From: Leucosporidium creatinivorum
Taxonomy: Eukaryota > Basidiomycota > Microbotryomycetes > Leucosporidiales > Leucosporidiaceae
Direction: 5' to 3'
Assembly: GCA_001600635.1 (NCBI GenBank)
Contig: BCKL01000022.1
Location: 124,001 to 188,000 of the forward strand
Length of the DNA: 64,000 bases
Shown here: positions 34,162 to 43,639 of the stretch, piece by piece
Layout of the letters: the number at the start of each line of letters is the position of its first letter
Position numbering within the stretch: the stretch's first letter is position 1
Made by a program: the position numbers and the translations under genes
The notes under the pieces: generated by a model
Databases searched by the model: none
The model's input: only the letters and a program-made list of their open reading frames with translations
Told to the model about the DNA's origin: nothing

Positions 34162-35034
34162 ATGAGCGAGAAGGAGGGGTCAGCGACTCGGTGGGCTTGC
34201 CACATCTGTCTCGACGAGGCTGAGGAGCCGGTGGCCACCCTCTGCGGGCACCTGTACTGTTGGCCATGTCTTCATGAGGTGAGCGATGCACCTGGGGCTT
34301 CTACGGGGCCGAGCTGACCCTCTTATCGCTCGTCATAGTGGTTCGAAGCCTGCTCGGCGAAGGGTCGGCCGACTTCTTGCCCCTCTTGCAAGGCCGCATC
34401 GTCTAGAGAGCAGCTGGTGCCTATATTCTCGGCCGGTGGACCTCGTCAGGATCCTCGGTGAGTTGTCAAGTCTCGACCTGCTCGATAGCCTGCGAAGTCG
34501 GCGCTCGGCTCTGAGTCTGACATCCGCTGACTTCTACTCTCCTCCAGATCGCGCCCCACACCGCCTCGACCGGCCGCCACCCCTCCACCGCCCGCAAGAT
34601 CAGCCTCAGGATTCCAGACCGGCCTGACCAGAGGCAACTTCAGGGTCCAAGCAGGGATCTTCCCCCTGCCCGGCCTCATGATGAGCTGGTCCTCGGGCGG
34701 CGCTGGGACGCCTTGGATGCAAGATGGCGATGGCAGAATGAGAAACCCTCACGGTGGACCGCTTGATCATGTCGGCGTGGATGATGCTGGCAGGGAGATG
34801 GCGACGAAGGTGAGTTGGGGGTTCGGCGACCTCGAGGAGGGGAAGCCACGGCTGTCGGAGGCCTGATGTCAGTCCTCAGGTTGGCTAACATACCTTTTAC
34901 TTATCTGCAGATCTTCCTTGTCCTGTTTGTGGCTATGTTTGGTGAGTTTCGCTCCTTCTCGGCGCTACCCCCGCTGTCTCCATCGCCGAGCTGACCTTTG
35001 GCTGCTTCTCGCAGTGGCTATGGCGATTCTGTAA
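34162..35034 (+). CDS. Membrane-anchored RING E3 ubiquitin ligase, RNF5/RNF185-like
   Basis: The ATG at 34162 ([20 protein letters not shown]) places the RING finger at the N-terminus, as in animal RNF5/RNF185 and plant RMA1. The C3HC4 ligands are visible: [13 protein letters not shown], then CPSC in the next exon. [12 protein letters not shown] and a Pro-rich linker follow, as in the family. The C-terminus is a short hydrophobic segment split over two exons ([16 protein letters not shown]) that would anchor it in the ER membrane. Homologues ubiquitinate misfolded ER membrane proteins. The frame is open upstream to 33814 but lacks family support there. Five exons; the stop is at 35032-35034. 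Confidence 0.82.
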
Positions 35035-35392
35035 AGGGTGTAGGTAGACGACCAAGCTTGTTGGAGGTGCTGTAACTGCTTCGTCACCCTGTAGTCGGAC
35101 GCACTTCTCGCGAGCCAGCTTGGACTCAGCGCCGCCGACGGCTGCGAAGAGCCTCCTCCTTTCGACTGCTTTCTGCCGGCCTGACCGAGCAGCAGGAGCT
35201 CTTGAAGAGCATTTCGAGCCACTTCTAAGTCCCTGTGTTCTCCTACACCTCGGCACGACTGCCTGCGAAACTTGTCGCCTCGAAGTTGACTCTGAGCCAG
35301 CGCATCTCACCAGCTCTCCTTGCGCCAAATCTCTCGCTCTCCACGCTCCAACACCTCGCGGAATCGCTTGCCAAGAGCATACACATTCAATC
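35035..35392. promoter_or_regulatory. Intergenic region before the PheRS alpha gene
   Basis: These 358 bases hold the RING gene 3' flank and the promoter and leader of the PheRS gene. Short frames are open on both strands, with no supported product. Confidence 0.45.
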
Positions 35393-37543
35393 ATGGCCGG
35401 ACTCCCTCCCGTTGCGACTCTGCAGAGCGTTATCCTCCACGCCGTCGATGCGGCTCCCATCACCGACTCGCGCACTCTGTCGCTGCAACTCCCCGCCAAC
35501 GTCGAGGGCGCCGAATCATTGGGAGCTCCTCGTGTGATTGGAGCTGGTGCTGATGAGCAGAACGCCGTCAAGGGAGCTCTCGACTCGCTCGTAGCGCGCG
35601 AGGTTCGTCGTCTCTCTTTCGAAGCGCGTGGTGCGCTGGCTGCAGGCCTCGGTAGCTGACGATGCTCCTCGCTACAGATGGTCGTTTCGGAGCAGGTCAC
35701 CGTCGACGTGCACGGCCTCACCGCCGAGGGCAACGCTATCGCTCAGAACGGCTCCCACGAGTACCTTGTCTGGTCGGCTCTCCCTCCTCTCGACGGCACT
35801 CCCCTCACTGCGCAGGAGATCCAAGCCAAGGTCGGCAGGGACGTAGCCAAGGTGGGACAGGGCAATGCCATGAAGAACAAGTGGGTCACCAAGAAGGGCG
35901 ACGGCTTCGTTAAGGCGGTAAGTGCGGGTTTTTCTGATAGATGCTGATGAGGTGCAGCCGAGACTGGGAGCTGACATTCTCGAGGATCTTCGCTACAGGT
36001 TGATACCGTCGTCGACTCGACCAAGGAGGCTCTTCTATCAATCCAGAGCACCGGAGCTCACGCCGACGAGAAGCTGCTGGGAGACTTAAGGAAGCGCAAG
36101 CTGGTGGAGAAGAAGTACGTCGTTTCGCAGAGCAAGCCGAGCTCAGAGCGATGTATCTGACCCGTCTGATCCCTTGCAGGAAGTCGTTCTACTTCAAGGT
36201 CGCCAAGGGAGCCAAGTTCAGCACCACCATTGAGAAGGTCGAGACGGATCTCACCGTGGAGCTCCTCAACTCGTATGTACAGCTCGCTACAGTCTCTAGC
36301 GAGGTACATACTGACTTCTGATCCGACCCACAGCGGCGCATGGGAGAAGGCCTCGTTCAAGAAGTACAACTTTGACGCCGAGGGAGCACCAACAAACGGC
36401 GGAGCTCTGCACCCTCTGATGAAGGTTCGCGAGGAGTTCAGGAACATCTTCTTCGAGATGGGGTATGTTATGCTTCCCCTTCGCTTGTTCCAAGTAGAGC
36501 TAACCCCTTCGTCTCTTCAGATTTACCGAGATGCCCACCAACCGCTTCGTCGAGTCCTCGTTCTGGAACTTCGACTCCCTCTTCGTACCTCAGCAGCACC
36601 CTGCTCGTGAGATGCAGGATACCTTCTACCTCAAGGGTGAGCTCCCGCGGCTGGTCTTCATCTCCGAGCGCATCGCTGACCCTCGGCGCTCGCTTTCGAC
36701 TCGGCGCAGACCCCGTCACCTCTACCGGCTTCCCCCAGGACTACTACGAGCGCGTCAAGGAGATTCACCAGACCGGAGGCTTCGGCTCAACTGGTTACAT
36801 CTACCCTTTCTCCAAGGAGGAGACCTCCCGCCTCGTCCTCCGCACCCACACCACCTCCGTCTCCGCCGCCATGCTCTACCAAATTGCCAACCAGCCCGGA
36901 GGATTCAAGCCCGCCAAGCTTTTCAGTATCGACCGCGTCTTCAGGAACGAGTCGGTCGATGCCACTCACTTGGCCGAGTTCCACCAGGTCGAGGGAGTCG
37001 TCGCCGACCGCAACTTGACCCTCGCCGACCTCATTGGCTTCATGGAGGTCTTCTTCGCCAAGATGGGTGTCACAAATCTTCGCTTCAAGCCCGCTTACAA
37101 CCCTTACACCGAGGTGGGTCTCTCGTCTTTGCTTCTGACTTGGACAAAGCTGACCTCGCTCGCTCGCCCCCAGCCCTCCCTCGAGATCTTCTCGTACCAC
37201 GAGGGCCTCAAGAAGTGGGTTGAGATTGGAAACTCGGGCATGTTCCGTCCAGAGATGCTCGAGCCGATGGGACTGCCCGCCGACGTGAGGGTGCACGGAT
37301 GGGGTCTTTCCCTCGAGCGGCCAACCATGATTCGGTGAGTCGTTGCGGTACAGTAGTCGATACATCGAGCTGACCTCCTCCTCGCTCTATAGTTACGGCA
37401 TCTCCAACATTCGTGACCTCCTCGGCCACAAGGTGAGCTTCGACCTCGCTCTCTCCTTCGCTTTTCAGCGCTGACGATGACCCTTCGCTTCGCCACAGGT
37501 CCCTATCGACATGACTGAGCGCAGTGCGGCTGTCAGGTTCTAG
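35393..37543 (+). CDS. FRS2: Cytosolic phenylalanyl-tRNA synthetase, alpha subunit
   Basis: About ten exons. The ATG at 35393 lies in a TCATGG context. The N-terminal part carries DNA/RNA-binding winged-helix-like segments ([33 protein letters not shown]). The catalytic core has [39 protein letters not shown], the class II motif 2 region [20 protein letters not shown] and the motif 3 region [13 protein letters not shown]. It ends with [13 protein letters not shown]. This is the arrangement of the eukaryotic cytosolic alpha subunit, which pairs with the beta subunit as a heterotetramer and charges tRNA-Phe. It has no mitochondrial presequence. The start at 35393 matches the expected N-terminal helix. 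Confidence 0.93.
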
Positions 37544-37761
37544 ACGGGTTCGGCAATGCAGCCATTTTGTAGAACCTTGCGAGGCTCGGCGAAGGCTTCC
37601 TCGTCCGGCTCTCCCACCAACATCTTTATCGCGTATCCTCAACCTCAACAGCTCAAGCTGATCTTACTCGATGTGCTAGCGCGCGCGCTCGTCTCGCAAC
37701 CTGGCTAAGGGCTAGAAGATCGAAGCGGGTTACAGGGCAATTCAAGCGATACCTTCGTCAG

Positions 37762-39129
37762 TCACTGCTCCTCCCCCTCGCTGCCCCTGCTGCCTTCGCT
37801 ACCCTCGCCTACCTCCTTCCTCCTTCGCCCCTCGTTCTCGCCATCGCCGCCCGACGTCTCGCTCTCATCCTCGCTTTCATCCTCTCTCTCTTCTCCCTCG
37901 TCCTCACCACCTTCCTCCTCCTCCGAGTCCAACCAGTACCCTCCCTCCCAGCGCAAGACCTCTCCAGCGGGCTGCAAGACGTCTCCCGAGTCGAATTCGT
38001 CGCGAAGGTCGAGCTCGAAGGGGCGCAGGAAGTAATGGATGTCGAGGGATTGACAGCGGCGAGCGAGCTTGCGGAAGAGATGAGAGTCGCAAGGCTCGGT
38101 GAACACGTCCAAGTGGATTCTCTTGAGGTTGACCGATTCGGCTTGCGAGTCGAGGAGAGTGAGGACGTCCTCGGCTTTGACCAGCGCGGAAGAGACGTCC
38201 AAAAAGGTCACCGAGGGGGGAATGTTGTCCAGCAGTGAGGCAGGGGCGATGTAAGGCTGGAGACCGATTTCCTCCATCGAGTACTCGTCAATCGGCATGA
38301 GATGGAGCGTCAAGCGGCGAACGTTCGGCAAAGCGCGACAGTGTCGAAGGCAGGCGATGGCATTGTCGAAGGGAGGAAGCTCCCACTCGCGCAAAAGGGC
38401 GTCCCAGGTCCTCCAGAGCGTCAGATCCTCGAGGTTCGGTAGCTTGGCGAGAAGCGACGCCTCCTCGGCGGTGGTGATGTCGAGTAAAAGTTCACGAAGA
38501 GTCTCGGAATGAGGTTCGGCGAAGATGGCTAGGCCGTTGGGTGGTCTGAAGCGTCCGAGCCACAACTTCTCGAGCGGGTGTCGCCCCATTACTTCTGCGA
38601 GGCTGTCGTAAGCCGCCTGGACGTGATCGGGGGCGGCGCGCACGGCGTTAGGCCTGACTCCCTCGAACGAGAGGTTGACAAGGGGCCCGGATCGTCGAAG
38701 AACTTCGGTGTAGTCCCACAGCTCGGTCGAGCTCCAAGCAGCGTCTGCCAAGTCGAGGCGACGAAGCTGGGTGAGCTCGACCAAGGCGAGCGCTTTCAGG
38801 ATCGCTCCAGGGCTTTCTTCCAGCTCGACGACGATCTCCCTGAGTCCAGTGCAGCTTGAGAGTACAAATGCGAGACTTTGCTGGTCGACGTCCCGCCAGG
38901 TGATGTACAGCTCCTTGACGAAAAGGGCGAAGTCTGGCCGAAGCTCGAGGGCGAGGACGAATTGGTACCAACGCTTCGACTCGTGTAGTCTCCATGCGCA
39001 CTCGTAGAGTTGGAGTCGTCCCGCCCTTTCGAAAGCCTTCGAGACGAGGCAGAACCGGTACAGGTCCTTTATGTCGGTTTCAGAGGCGACGGCGACGAGG
39101 AGCTCGGGTGGGAAAGAAGAGATGGGCAT
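37762..39129 (-). CDS. F-box/LRR-like protein 4
   Basis: Single-exon gene of 455 residues starting MPISSFPPELLVAVASETD, with the F-box continuing LYRFCLVSKAFERAGRLQLY. Leucine-rich strands follow (LRRLDLADAAW, LEKLWLGRFR, LEDLTLWRTW, VRRLTLHLMP). It ends in a long acidic, low-complexity tail (EEEEGGEDEGEEREDESEDE). The middle and the AGEVLRWEGG motif tie it to the plus-strand F-box gene at 6273, and both share the duplicated spliced leader upstream. It is the first member of the second F-box cluster and convergent with the PheRS gene. Probable SCF substrate receptor; target unknown. Confidence 0.75.
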   Translation of the reverse strand: MPISSFPPELLVAVASETDIKDLYRFCLVSKAFERAGRLQLYECAWRLHESKRWYQFVLALELRPDFALFVKELYITWRDVDQQSLAFVLSSCTGLREIVVELEESPGAILKALALVELTQLRRLDLADAAWSSTELWDYTEVLRRSGPLVNLSFEGVRPNAVRAAPDHVQAAYDSLAEVMGRHPLEKLWLGRFRPPNGLAIFAEPHSETLRELLLDITTAEEASLLAKLPNLEDLTLWRTWDALLREWELPPFDNAIACLRHCRALPNVRRLTLHLMPIDEYSMEEIGLQPYIAPASLLDNIPPSVTFLDVSSALVKAEDVLTLLDSQAESVNLKRIHLDVFTEPCDSHLFRKLARRCQSLDIHYFLRPFELDLRDEFDSGDVLQPAGEVLRWEGGYWLDSEEEEGGEDEGEEREDESEDESETSGGDGENEGRRRKEVGEGSEGSRGSEGEEQ

Positions 39130-39254
39130 GGTGCGGGGACGGTGGGTAGTGATAAGGAAGTGTTGAAAACGTTGGAGCGATGCGAGGAGGAGCTGGAGTC
39201 GATGGGCTGTGGCAGCGGGGGGAGCGAGGAGGTGACCCGGCGGAGGGGGGACGA

Positions 39255-39747
39255 GCGAGCAGCTGTAGGGCGTTCGAGAGACAGGCTTGAGGTCAGCATA
39301 CAGCTCATCTCGTACTCTCCCCTTCTCCCTCTACTACTCACCAGCTATCCCTCCGAGCAGCGCACAGACCTTGTTAGAGCAGCGAGCTTGGGTCTTCTCG
39401 AGCGACGAAGCGGTCGAGCGAGCTCTGTGGACGAGAAGAGAGGTCAGCGATGGGAGCAGGGGTGTACAACAGTAGCGGAGCCCACCCTGGGCTAGTCGAA
39501 GTGGCCCCGAAGAGCTCCCTAGCAGCGAGCGACGAGCGGGTGACGAGGAGGGCGAAGGGGGAAGCTGTAGCGAGTCGAGCTGAGCGAGAGCTGGTGTGGC
39601 TAAGCTTCGAATAATCCTGTGAGCTGGCTTCGAGCTCCCTGTAGCAGCTGCGAGGCGAGGCGGGGAGACGAAGAGACGAGGTAAGAGTTGGGAGAGCAAG
39701 AGAGGCGAAGGCGGTCGGAGAGCTCGACTTGGGCGCCCGCTCGAGGT
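39255..39747 (-). repeat. Duplicated F-box-associated leader, copy B
   Basis: Minus-strand counterpart of 5706-6150. The order is the same: a CAGCTGCTACAGG start, the shared CAGCTCTCGCTCAGCTCGAC word, an intron-like segment starting GTGGGC, the AGCTCGCTCGACCGCTTC exon-like block, then a GTGAGT intron whose interior matches copy A nearly base for base around its GCTGACCTCAAGCC branch region. Frames that are open in copy A are interrupted here, so selection on protein is not apparent. It lies directly upstream of the F-box gene at 39129. Confidence 0.6.
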
Positions 39748-39901
39748 GCTCTTCACCAGCTCGGCGCCGAGTACTGCTGGAGCTCAAGCCTCTTCTACTC
39801 TCGCCTTCCAGCCTCTCGCTGTCTTGGGAGCGCTCTTGCGCGTTGCTGCAGCCTTCTTCAATTATCGCCGAAGCCGACGCCGAAAACCCCCTCGAACACC
39901 T

Positions 39902-41304
39902 TCATTGCGGTAGCTTGCGCCTGAATGTCGAGAACAGTGGGGTGCTACTGATACGGCGCAATCCTCGAAGTTTGTACTCCTTCTCCAACTGCACGCATAA
40001 CTCATCCCCAAACATCACTCGGCTCAAACCTGCCCTCGCCGTCTTGACCTCCTCCTCGCTCCCCTCCCCTGCCTTCAGCTCCCTCTTCGCAGTATCCAGA
40101 ACATTGAGAGCATCGATGACATCCTTCTCTGTGTCGAGGATGCGAAGCCAGTACGCTGGCGGGGGCTCGATGTGGCGGAGGAAGGGGCGAGCGGGGAGGT
40201 CTTTGACCCAAGCGTGGATCGCCTCCAGTGAGAACCCAGAGCAGGAAAGGTCGAGAGAGGTGGTGCTCGGAGGGAACTGGCGGAGAATGCGAGCGGAGGT
40301 GAGGTGGTCCATGAAGGCGGTTCTTGCCTCCTCGTCCTCGTCTGGCTCGCGTCCTATGCCGAGCGAGATATGGCGGAGCTTCGTGAGCCGCCGAGCGGAG
40401 TCGAGTGCGCCGAGGAGGACCTCAGCCTCCCTAAGTGACGGTTCATGTACATGGTAGTGGAGGATCTCGAGCTGGGAAAACGGGGAGAGGTCGAAGCCGT
40501 CGCCTTCACGATGGGATTCCGAGATCGGGCTGAGTTCGAGATGGCGGAGGGATGCGAAAGAGTGGTTCAGGAGATCGGGTAGGGGTGTATGGGCGGCGGA
40601 GCTGGTGTAGTGGTGACGTTGAAGAGGCTGAGGGATCCAGACGGCCATTGGCTCTTCCGGGGTTGGAGTGATGGCGGTGAGGTGTAGCCTTAAGTCGACC
40701 AGAGCCGATAAGTAGGTGTACAGAGGTGGGAATTCGATCGTGTGATCGATCGCCACGCTATCGAACATGTCAAGGCGGCTGATGCGATGACCGCGACTGG
40801 CGAAAGCCTCGGCGAGCTCGTTGGTCGAGGTGGTGGGATCGTGGGATCGTGCAGGTCGGTGATGATGATGCGTGTGATCGCTGATCAGCCTCTGAGGATT
40901 GAAGTGACGGCTTCCGCCAACTCGTCGCCCGTGCCGAGACCCAGCTCCAGCACCAGCGTCCGAGGGAGTGCCGAGAGGTGAGGGGTAGTGGCCGACTCAA
41001 CGAGTACCAGACTGTCCTTGGTGGCTTCGAACGTCTCCAGCTCCTCGTCGTCGTGCACCGGCATCGGCGCTCGTCCTTCTGCTCCGTCACTCCCTATACG
41101 AGGGACCTTCGTCGTCCTGAGCCTGATCGTCGAGTAGAGCAAGCGCCGAGCGAGCGGAAGGAAGGTGTGCGAGACAAAACAGGCAGCTGCCATGGTCTTG
41201 GTATCGCTACTGTGGTCCTTGTAGCTAGTGTCCGAGCGCTTGACCGTATTAGCATACTCGAGGATGGTGGCGATAAGCTCCGTCGGGAAAGAGGGAAGGG
41301 GCAT
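39902..41304 (-). pseudogene. F-box-like gene 5, apparently disrupted
   Basis: The 5' part (41304-40885) starts MPLPSFPTELIATILEYANT, contains an F-box-like helix (AACFVSHTFLPLARRLLYST) and reads to a TGA at 40887-40885. The 3' part (about 40830-39902) is a long clean frame with F-box-family style repeats (LRHLELSPIS, TSLDLSCSGF). Between them lie the in-frame TGA and an 8-base tandem duplication (GTGGGATC twice, 40833-40848 on the plus strand) that shifts the frame. Removing one copy joins a fluent reading, DLHDPTTSTNELAEAFASRG. A 60-nt intron over the TGA (GTCTCG...GATCAG) is possible but does not cure the shift. Hence I call it a recently broken gene, or an allele or sequence error. Confidence 0.55.
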
Positions 41305-41963
41305 GGCGACGTCGGAGAGGGAGGGCGTTGATGGGGAGAGGGTTGGAGGGGGAGAGTTCGTGGGTGGAGGGGGGTACTATGGGATTTTAAGGTGTCAGCA
41401 GGGGTCGAGAAGGCAAAGCGAGAGCTCACTTCGGGCGAGCTGGAAGGCGAGGGGGCAGCCGAGCAGCGGGGAAGATCGGCGAGGCTCTAGGAGGTGGAAG
41501 TATGGTATTAGTTTGATGCAGAGTCTCTTGCGTTGCAGAAGCAGCTCACCAACTTACTCAACGTCGACTCGAAAGCAAGAACAACAGGATGAGCCGCGGC
41601 GTGGGGAGTCCGGCGAGGTGTGGCGAGCTGCAGACCAGTGAACGTCAGCTCCAAGCTTACGAATGAGATGCCAGATGATCTCACCGCGCGAAGTCGAAAG
41701 CGCTGATCGCGAAGAGCGACGGTGGGCGAGTGCGGGAGATGCAACCCGAGAAGCGAGCTGTAGCTGTGGAAGAGGAGAGGTGAGCTATCTGTTAGCAGGC
41801 AGACGGCCTTCACTACTCACCTTAGCCGATCCTGAGTAACTCTGGAAGAAGCAGCGAGCAAGACGAGGCAGGAGCACAAGGAGCGGATTTCGAACTGCTC
41901 CACCTCTCTCCTTCCCGTCGTTCGGCTCGCTCTCGTCTCTTCACCTCCGACAGCTTCGAAAGG
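41305..41963. promoter_or_regulatory. Divergent region between two F-box genes, with leader sequence
   Basis: These 659 bases separate the minus-strand F-box gene 5 from the plus-strand F-box gene 6. The minus strand shows splice-like signals like those of the other F-box leaders: GTGAGATC near 41685 and TCCTAG near 41490. No protein is supported. Both genes probably draw their 5' leaders from this region. Confidence 0.4.
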
Positions 41964-43373
41964 ATGACAGTACTTGAAGATCTACCTCCAGAGCTTCTCG
42001 GCGAGATTGCGGGTGAGTCTGGTCTCTCGAGCGAGCTCCAGCGGTGCGTGGCTGACGGTTCGTGCACGCTTGCAGAGAAGCTGGGCCAAGGCGAGGAGCA
42101 GGCCGCGCTGGCAGCATTCGCACTGCAGATTCGGCTGCTGTACTCCATCGTTAACCCTGTGCTGTACCGTCAACCCTTCCTCACCAGCCTCGGGCAGCTC
42201 GGCGCTTGGGTCGCGACGATGGAGCCGTGGAAGGACAAGCCGAGCGTGGGTGGCGAAGTGCGCGAGCTTCCTGTGACGAGAAGGCTGAGCTGGTGGTGCT
42301 TCTTCGCAACGTTAGATAGCTGATAGCCTGCCCAACAGCTCTCCTTCGAGGGTCCGGCCGGCCGAGCATTTCCCTCGAGATGCGCCCACTGCAACAGCTC
42401 CCGTCATCTCACCCAGGGACACTCTTACACCCTCCACATCATACTACCACTCGTCTATCTTGCCCTATTCGACCACCTGCACTCCCTCTCCTTCGTCAAC
42501 TGTGATGTCCCCGCCAAGGTGCTCGCTCGACTCCTCGGGCCTCTCACGCCGCTCCGCTCGACCATCAAGGACCTCACTCTCCTGAACACCGGAGACGACG
42601 AGATCACCTCCCTTCGTTTCCTCCTCCATCTCCTGCACTTCTTCCCTGATATCGGCGTCTGGCGCAGCGAAGAAGGAGCCGCCGACCTCGCCCACGACTC
42701 CAATCAGGCCGTAAATCAAGTCCGCCTCGAGGACGTGATAGCCCAAAGCTTCACCGACTTCGATGCATTCTCGCGCATAATCCTCACCAGCAACGGCACG
42801 TACTCGTGGTCTGCCGCCGTCGTCGCCGCTCGACCCGCCTCGCCATATCCATTCGCCGGGCTTACCACACTGAAGCTGGAGCTAGGCCGCCCAAGCGATG
42901 GAGAAGAGATCTTCATCATCCTCTGCAGTCGTCTCTTCCCTGCCCTGCGCCACCTCACCCTCACCGGCGAATACGGATTTTGGGCCCTGGTCGAGGAGGA
43001 GCGGTTTCTCTCCCGCCGGGCGGTCCATCGGTGAGTCCTTCTAGCCCCCGCTACTCTTATATCATGTCGCTGAATCACCATTTGCGACCGCAGCACTCCC
43101 CCTCACACCCTCGGCGAGCTTCGTCCCCCTCGGCTGAGCGGCGTCGTTCCCGACAACGAGGATACGCTATGGAACCCGCTGAGCGTCGAGGAGATCAGCT
43201 CTCAGGCCTTCAGCGACTACCAGGGGCCGTCGCTTGACCTGCTGGATCTCTCGGGCTGTCGCTCGAGCTGTATTGAGGAGGCTCGGCGATGGGGTGTCTT
43301 CGAGGGCGGAGAGGGACACAGAGAGAGCAGGAGGGGAGGACGCTTATGGTTGACACTAATTGAGAGGAGTTGA
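41964..43373 (+). CDS. F-box-like protein 6
   Basis: Four exons join in frame: 41964-42012, 42076-42272, 42339-43030, 43094-43373, giving 405 residues. The protein opens with the F-box MTVLEDLPPELLGEIAEKLG. RLLYSIVNPVLYRQPFLTSL follows, as in many basidiomycete F-box-like proteins. A cysteine pair (RCAHCNSS) sits at the start of exon 3, then leucine-rich strands (LHSLSFVNCDVP, LTTLKLELGRP, LRHLTLTGEYGF). Unlike the other members it keeps several coding introns and has no acidic tail. It is divergent from the disrupted gene 5. Its substrate is unknown. Confidence 0.7.
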
Positions 43374-43390
43374 CATCAATTGAGAGGAGT
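43351..43390 (+). repeat. 20-bp direct repeat at the end of F-box gene 6
   Basis: Two adjacent 20-base units differ at two positions (TGACACTAATTGAGAGGAGT, then TGACATCAATTGAGAGGAGT). The stop codon of F-box gene 6 (43371-43373) is the first TGA of the second unit, so the duplication may have created or moved the stop. The rest of 43374-43639 is AG-rich 3' flank with no gene. Confidence 0.7.
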
Positions 43391-43639
43391 TCTATTCTCG
43401 CTATTCCTGTCTCCGCCCGCCCGCCAGCTGTCCAGCATTATCTGCTCGGCTCGCGAAGCTCTCGAGCCCCTCGCCTCCCTCTCGGCCTCAGCCTCGGAGC
43501 GAACGAATGAAAGTTGCAAGATTGCTAGCACGGATAAGTAGGAAGGCACAAGAAAGGTATGGATGCGGGTGCGAGGGAGTGCGGTGGAAGTGATTAGACA
43601 GAACGAATGAGGAGGGAAGTGAAAGTGAGGAAGGATAGA

